A stretch of DNA of 64,000 nt. It comes from Pseudomonas bohemica. GTDB taxonomy: Bacteria > Pseudomonadota > Gammaproteobacteria > Pseudomonadales > Pseudomonadaceae. Where the stretch lies: the NCBI RefSeq assembly GCF_002934685.1, contig NZ_NKHL01000116.1, forward strand, positions 162,936 through 226,935, written 5' to 3'. The notes beneath the pieces are model-generated. The model was not told the DNA's origin. It did no database searches and was given only the letters and a program-made list of their open reading frames with translations. The translations under genes were made by a program, and so were the position numbers. Positions 60,421 to 64,000 of the stretch are shown here, one piece after another (positions within the stretch are counted from its first letter, which is position 1; each line of letters opens with the position of its first letter).

Positions 60421-61278
60421 CTAAGCGTCAATGTTGATATCCGGTTCCTTGCCTGCGGGCTTGGAGCTTTTGAGATCGTCTACCACACCTTTGCCCACGT
60501 CCGAGACTGCTTCCCACGTTTTATCCATCGTCGCTTTGGCTTGGTTGGTCAGCTTGTCGCTTGTCTGGCCAAAAATCTTGTTCTCCTGGTGAGTGGACGG
60601 GAAAGCAGCGCCGATAGCCGCGCCCAACGCGATGCCAATCGCCGCCAATGCCAACGGCTGCTTTTTGAGCATGTATTCAACAGTGCCCTGGAGATTGCGC
60701 CCTTGACGAAGCAGCGCGTCCTGCGTCTTGTCCGACGCCGCCTTCAGTTTCTCGCTGGCCTGGAAAGCACCAGCGGCCGTGCCCTGTTTTATGCCGTCGA
60801 TTTTTTCACTGCCGGCTTCTGCCAGATGAGACGCCCGGTCTCCCATGTCATGGGCTGCCTGGCGGACATGATCCTTAGCACCTGTCAGTGAATCATTCAG
60901 AGATTGCGCCGCACTGCTGACCTTCTCACCGAAATGGCTGAACATCGAAGGCTCTGTACTGCCAGGTTTCTGATTCTGCCCGAGCATCAGCCAAGTCACG
61001 CCAACGGTGGCAAGCAGCACCGGCACAGGATTGTTTTTTACCGAGGTTCCAAGGTTGTTGAAGAACTCACCTCCGTTGCCTTTTGTGAAAGCCAAGGCCT
61101 GATCGAACAACTGACCAGGGGACAGCTTGTTCTCCAAAGCGTCCACGATGTTCTCGATATTCGCTCGTCGAGCATCGATGTCCCGTTCCAGCATGTCCGG
61201 GCTTTTAGGCACTTCGAGGTCAGGCACGGCGTCATGTTCGAACTGCTCTTTTGTCGCGAAGCTGCTATCGGTGCTCAT
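60421..61278 (-). CDS. DUF3618 membrane-associated protein
   Basis: 285 residues. N-terminal DUF3618 motif LERDIDARRANIENIVDALENKLSPGQLFDQAL, one membrane segment around VPVLLATVGVTWLML, then an Ala/Lys-rich amphipathic helix region and a second hydrophobic segment PLALAAIGIALGAAIGAAF. Often found next to holin-X-like genes in environmental pseudomonads; role likely in envelope stress. Start overlaps the stop of the gene at 61275-61694. Confidence 0.88.
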   Translation of the reverse strand: MSTDSSFATKEQFEHDAVPDLEVPKSPDMLERDIDARRANIENIVDALENKLSPGQLFDQALAFTKGNGGEFFNNLGTSVKNNPVPVLLATVGVTWLMLGQNQKPGSTEPSMFSHFGEKVSSAAQSLNDSLTGAKDHVRQAAHDMGDRASHLAEAGSEKIDGIKQGTAAGAFQASEKLKAASDKTQDALLRQGRNLQGTVEYMLKKQPLALAAIGIALGAAIGAAFPSTHQENKIFGQTSDKLTNQAKATMDKTWEAVSDVGKGVVDDLKSSKPAGKEPDINIDA

Positions 61279-61694
61279 GAGACTTTCCTCTTGATGGCGT
61301 CTTTGTCCTTGTTAAGGGAATGTAGGGTGCGTTCCGGTGCGAGTTGGGATGGCTCCAGATGTTTCTTGCCGGATTGCACCATCACAAAGCCGATGATCAT
61401 CGCGACGGCTCCGACGATCAGCGCTGCCAACCAGGGCGAGACAACCAGGGCCAATGCATAGACCGCTGCCATCAGCAGGATCACCAATCCCGCGAGCATG
61501 ATGACAGCACCACCTGCCACAGCCGCCGTGGCGGCTTTCGCGGCTTCAACCGAGGTTCTGATTTCAGCCTTCGCCAGTGCCAGCTCTTCACTGATAAGAG
61601 CAGGTACTTCATGTGCCAGTTGACGTACAAGCCCCACGAGAGAGGGGTCGCCTTCCTGCGGCGAGCGAGGAGGGACATCTGGATTGATAGCCAT
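61275..61694 (-). CDS. Putative holin-X (phage holin superfamily III) membrane protein
   Basis: 139 residues from ATG 61694 with AAGGAG 7 bases upstream. N-terminal helix LVGLVRQLAHEVPALISEELALAKAEI, then two membrane segments (AVIMLAGLVILLMAAVYALAL, LAALIVGAVAMIIGFVMV). Usual partner of DUF3618 genes; not part of a prophage here. Confidence 0.87.
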   Translation of the reverse strand: MAINPDVPPRSPQEGDPSLVGLVRQLAHEVPALISEELALAKAEIRTSVEAAKAATAAVAGGAVIMLAGLVILLMAAVYALALVVSPWLAALIVGAVAMIIGFVMVQSGKKHLEPSQLAPERTLHSLNKDKDAIKRKVS

Positions 61695-62436
61695 CACAGT
61701 TCTCCTTGGGTGGCCGGTTTACCGGGGAATGCTGAGCTTGGTGTATCGGAGGATGAAAAGTTGTCCTGCGCTGGGCTAAAGCTACCCAGCTCCGCACCCG
61801 ACTGGCGAATTCCGGCGCTTGCGTCGCTATCGCTCGGGAGCGGCTCAGTCGAACGGAGCGTTCCCGTCTCTGTCTGCTGACCAGAGTTGCGCGAATGACG
61901 TCGTCCTCATGTATCGGGCGAACGGCGGGCTCCTCATCAGCAGCTATGCGCGGATCGAAATCTTCACCGTCAGCCTCGGCAGGACTCGCGGGGGACGCAC
62001 CTGCACCTGCCTCGGAGATATCTGGCGCACTCGCGCGAAGGAACCGCGACAACCCGAAACCCAATGCAATGCTGCCCGTTATAAAAAGGGCAGGATTGTC
62101 CCGGGCCAGGCGTCCCACTTGCTGGAGCAGTTCATCAGCGCTTTTACCCCTCAAGCTCCCGGCGAAGTTCCCGAGGCCGTCTGCCACGTCAGTGATGTAA
62201 TGCGAAAGCCCAAGAGTGTCTTTGTCCTGCAGCTCCTCGGCTGCTGTAGTAGCACTTCGAGCCAGATTTTCTATCTGATCAGCGGCGCTCTCACGATACT
62301 GTTCCAGATGTTCAGTGCTTTGCTCACGCGCCGTCTCGAAAAGAGCTTTGGCGTCATCTTGCAAACTATGAAGCGCATCGTTTGGAGGCGCTGAACGCTG
62401 TTGGGCGTCTGCGCTGCTTTCATTGAATGTGGGCAT
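61694..62436 (-). pseudogene. Frameshifted gene for stress-type membrane-anchored protein
   Basis: Reading from ATG 62436 (AAAGGATGG upstream), the protein is acidic and amphipathic (EHLEQYRESAADQIENLARS; DVADGLGNFAGSLRGKS; GSIALGFGLSRFLRAS). After about base 61885 this frame turns into an Arg-rich run and would overlap the next gene by 86 bases. The neighbouring frame instead gives an acidic Ser/Pro-rich tail ending in TQGEL with TGA at 61694-61696, overlapping the next ATG exactly (TGATG). A one-base indel near 61875-61890 is therefore likely, either real or a sequencing error. Confidence 0.7.
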
Positions 62437-62448
62437 TTCCGTCACCAT

Positions 62449-62834
62449 CCTTTATGAAGAGATACCCGCTGCGCCTGGAATGTCCGCCGCAGTACGCATC
62501 TCGCGCGTCAGGAAATCTGTACGCTGTAGAAGGTGGAACCAGCGCCCGAACGAGTAGTTCTAGGGGTTAGACGGACGGCTATCCGCAGATCCGAAGAGGA
62601 GGGCAACGCTTGCGAAATGCATCTGATTGGAAGGTCTATTCCCTGAAATACGATTCGCTTGGAAGGTCAGTGATAGAAAGACCTGAAGGTCCGTCGGCGA
62701 TCTCAAGTCCAGGCCTCGGACAGAGAATTTGCGTCATGGGGGAGCGAGGGGGAGCAGGATGGGATACCGGCGTGCTATTAAAACCGCGAGATCGGAAGCA
62801 TGAAAGTGCATCCGACCTCAGCGATGTGTCGGGT
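62449..62834. other. Intergenic region, no gene recognised
   Basis: 386 bases between the three-gene minus-strand run and the 28-residue peptide gene. It should contain the promoter of the run, but I see no confident sigma-factor match. Confidence 0.4.
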
Positions 62835-62921
62835 TCAGAAAATGAACTTGAACAGTGCAATGACTACGATCAAGCCGATCAGGAAGATGACACCGACTGT
62901 ACCGCCGAGAAACTTCAACAT
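62835..62921 (-). CDS. 28-residue single-pass membrane peptide
   Basis: ATG 62921 to TGA 62835. The peptide starts MLKFLGGTVGVIFLIG and ends ALFKFIF: nearly all hydrophobic with Lys near each end, a complete transmembrane helix. GAAGTGAG lies 9-16 bases upstream on the minus strand. Tiny single-helix peptides of this kind are widespread in pseudomonads. Adjacent to envelope-stress-like genes, same strand. Confidence 0.65.
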   Translation of the reverse strand: MLKFLGGTVGVIFLIGLIVVIALFKFIF

Positions 62922-63435
62922 AAATTTTACTCACTTCGATGGATGTAATGTCCTAGACCTTTCACGAGACATCTTGGTTCGGAAAATTTGATCCGCGAGA
63001 AAAGGCTGTCCTTCGTTCATCAGCAGTCAGCAATTACAGCTTTGCAATTCGCCCGTCGCTTCTGACACCGTTGCGTGCGTTGTCTCCATGTCTATGGGCC
63101 GTCCTGAAGAGAAGGGAAACAGAGGGGAAGCGATGGGGGCGCATCGACGGTCTGATGTCCAACGGCTCAATGCGGGGGATTTCGAAGCGCTTAAGCTCGC
63201 TAACAGCTTCCAGCGGGGATCTCAGCATCGCCTCAGTGATGACGATTTGGCGCTCGCCCGTAGCGACCAGGGAGGGCACCCATCAATCCTCCAGCCACAA
63301 GCAGGGGGCAAATGCTGTGCCGCTCGGTAAGCGTAACCGTCCGGCAAAGTCACCTACCCCATCCCCGCCATAAGGGCGATGTTCTCCACCTAAAATATGC
63401 GGACACCATCGTCCTTAACGCTGGAGTTCGGAAGG
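62922..63435. other. Region without confident gene
   Basis: About 510 bases. Short ORFs on both strands around 63034-63330 overlap each other and resemble no family I know. Likely a decayed or intergenic segment next to mobile-element debris. Confidence 0.4.
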
Positions 63436-63634
63436 TGACTTGGCCGGACGCTTACGAAGCGGCAAACGGGCGGCGGCGATCATGAGCCTGATCCAGTCGG
63501 CACGCATGAATGGGCATGATCCGTATGCCTATCTCAACGATGTGCTGATGCGACTGCCGACGCAGCGGTCGAGTGAGATCGATCAGTTGCTGCCTTATAG
63601 GTGGACAGCTAGCCCTCCAATGCTAGAGGTTTAA
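63436..63634 (+). pseudogene. IS66-family transposase (TnpC) C-terminal remnant
   Basis: The end of an IS66 transposase is recognisable: LRSGKRAAAIMSLIQSARMN, GHDPYAYLNDVLMRLPTQ, IDQLLPYRW. The frame upstream is not continued, so only the last ~65 codons are left. Confidence 0.75.
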
Positions 63635-63637
63635 ACA

Positions 63638-63921
63638 TCGCTTCTGGGTGATGTGATCAGCCTGATCGGCTCCTCAGGATCCGGGAAAAGTACTTTTTAC
63701 GCTGCATCAATCATCTGGAACAGCCATCGGCGGGGCGGATCATCATCAATTCGCAGGAGCTGCTGACCCGCAAAAATTCGAGGGGCGACTTGTGTGCTGT
63801 CGACGCCCGTCAATTACAAGTCCTTCGCACCCAGCTATCGATGGTGTTTCAACACTTCAATCTGTGGAGCCACATGACGGTACTGGAAAACCTCATCGAG
63901 TGCCCGATGAGTGTACTGGGC
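63638..63921 (+). pseudogene. HisP/AotP-like amino-acid ABC transporter ATPase, truncated and frameshifted
   Basis: Fragments of the basic amino-acid importer ATPase are visible: GDVISLIGSSGSGKSTF (Walker A), then after a lost T near 63696-63700 LRCINHLEQPSAGRIIIN, LSMVFQHFNLWSHMT (Q-loop region) and ENLIECPMSVLG. The frame ends shortly after, where IS-like sequence begins; no start codon region, signature or Walker B is left. Confidence 0.75.
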
Positions 63922-64000
63922 TGTTGGCGCTGATTGAAAACTGACCCACCCTGCCGATTGAAAATTGACCCAGGGCAGATTGCCGATTTGTCATCAGCAA
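63922..64000 (+). mobile_element. Probable IS21-type element terminus
   Basis: TGTTGGCGCTGATTGAAAAC begins at 63922, followed by a direct repeat of GATTGAAAA(C/T)TGACCCA (63932-63948 and 63956-63972). Repeated TGACCCA boxes at an end are typical of IS21-family elements of pseudomonads. The element continues beyond the window. It interrupts the HisP-like fragment. Confidence 0.5.

Noticed and set aside
62610..62948. Plus-strand open frame covering the small peptide gene
   Set aside because: Composition without recognisable fold, and no RBS; the minus-strand peptide frame with its clear hydrophobic helix is more convincing.
62945..62985. AlgU/RpoE-like promoter GAACCA-N17-TCTAG on the minus strand before the peptide gene
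   Set aside because: The -10 matches the consensus poorly; too weak to annotate.
63034..63330. Overlapping short ORFs on both strands
   Set aside because: No family resemblance, no RBS, located beside decayed mobile DNA.
1..64000. tRNA, rRNA, CRISPR arrays and prophage
   Set aside because: None recognised; the holin-X-like gene at 61275 stands alone with stress genes and is not evidence of a prophage.

Overview
The window reads as a Pseudomonas-type gammaproteobacterial chromosome: high-GC codon use, the 3' part carries families common in fluorescent pseudomonads (phosphoketolase/acetate kinase module, DUF3618/holin-X genes, RbbA-like exporter), and the intergenic CA-rich leaders look like Crc/Hfq sites. 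No tRNA, rRNA or CRISPR was seen.

Bases 1-35486 form one large catabolic cluster that I identify as a dit cluster, for catabolism of abietane diterpenoids (resin acids such as dehydroabietic acid). The support is gene content and order: a [3Fe-4S]/[4Fe-4S]-type ferredoxin (ditA3) with SDR (ditB), extradiol dioxygenase (ditC), FAH-fold enzyme, permease (ditE) and IclR regulator (ditR); then thiolase-like/DUF35 pair (ditF), SDR (ditG), FAH-fold enzyme (ditH), Rieske dioxygenase (ditA1A2), SDR (ditI), CoA ligase (ditJ), TetR (ditK), and a beta-oxidation set with CYP226-like P450s. Inferred logic: P450s fed by a putidaredoxin-type ferredoxin and reductase oxidise the abietane skeleton; DitA1A2A3 dihydroxylates the aromatic ring; DitB rearomatises; DitC cleaves meta; FAH-fold enzymes and amidohydrolases trim the product; DitJ makes CoA thioesters; acyl-CoA dehydrogenases, hydratase, dehydrogenases and thiolase finish ring A/B.

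Two regulatory layers appear. First, at least eight intergenic regions share a promoter-embedded dyad, ACAC-N11-GTGT, whose left arm is part of a TGAACA-like -35 and whose right arm ends just before the -10 (spacer always 17). Second, ten or more genes carry AAnAAnAA motifs (mostly AACAACAA/AACAATAA) just before or just inside the start codon, the hallmark of Crc/Hfq catabolite repression.

Bases 35534-46734 hold a glutathione peroxidase, a small serine hydrolase, a TIM-barrel epimerase-like protein, an EmrAB/outer-membrane-factor efflux operon with divergent TetR, glycogen phosphorylase and another TetR with a clean dyad operator. Bases 47159-55177 are an operon-like run: HlyD adaptor, RbbA-like fused ABC exporter, second ABC permease, lipoprotein alpha/beta hydrolase and DUF4105 protein. 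Bases 55253-60110 encode Zn alcohol dehydrogenase, acetate kinase and phosphoketolase. Bases 60421-62921 (minus) hold three envelope-stress-like genes, one apparently frameshifted, and a 28-residue membrane peptide. The right edge (63436-64000) is scrambled: an IS66 transposase remnant, a frameshifted HisP-like ATPase fragment and what looks like an IS21-type terminus.
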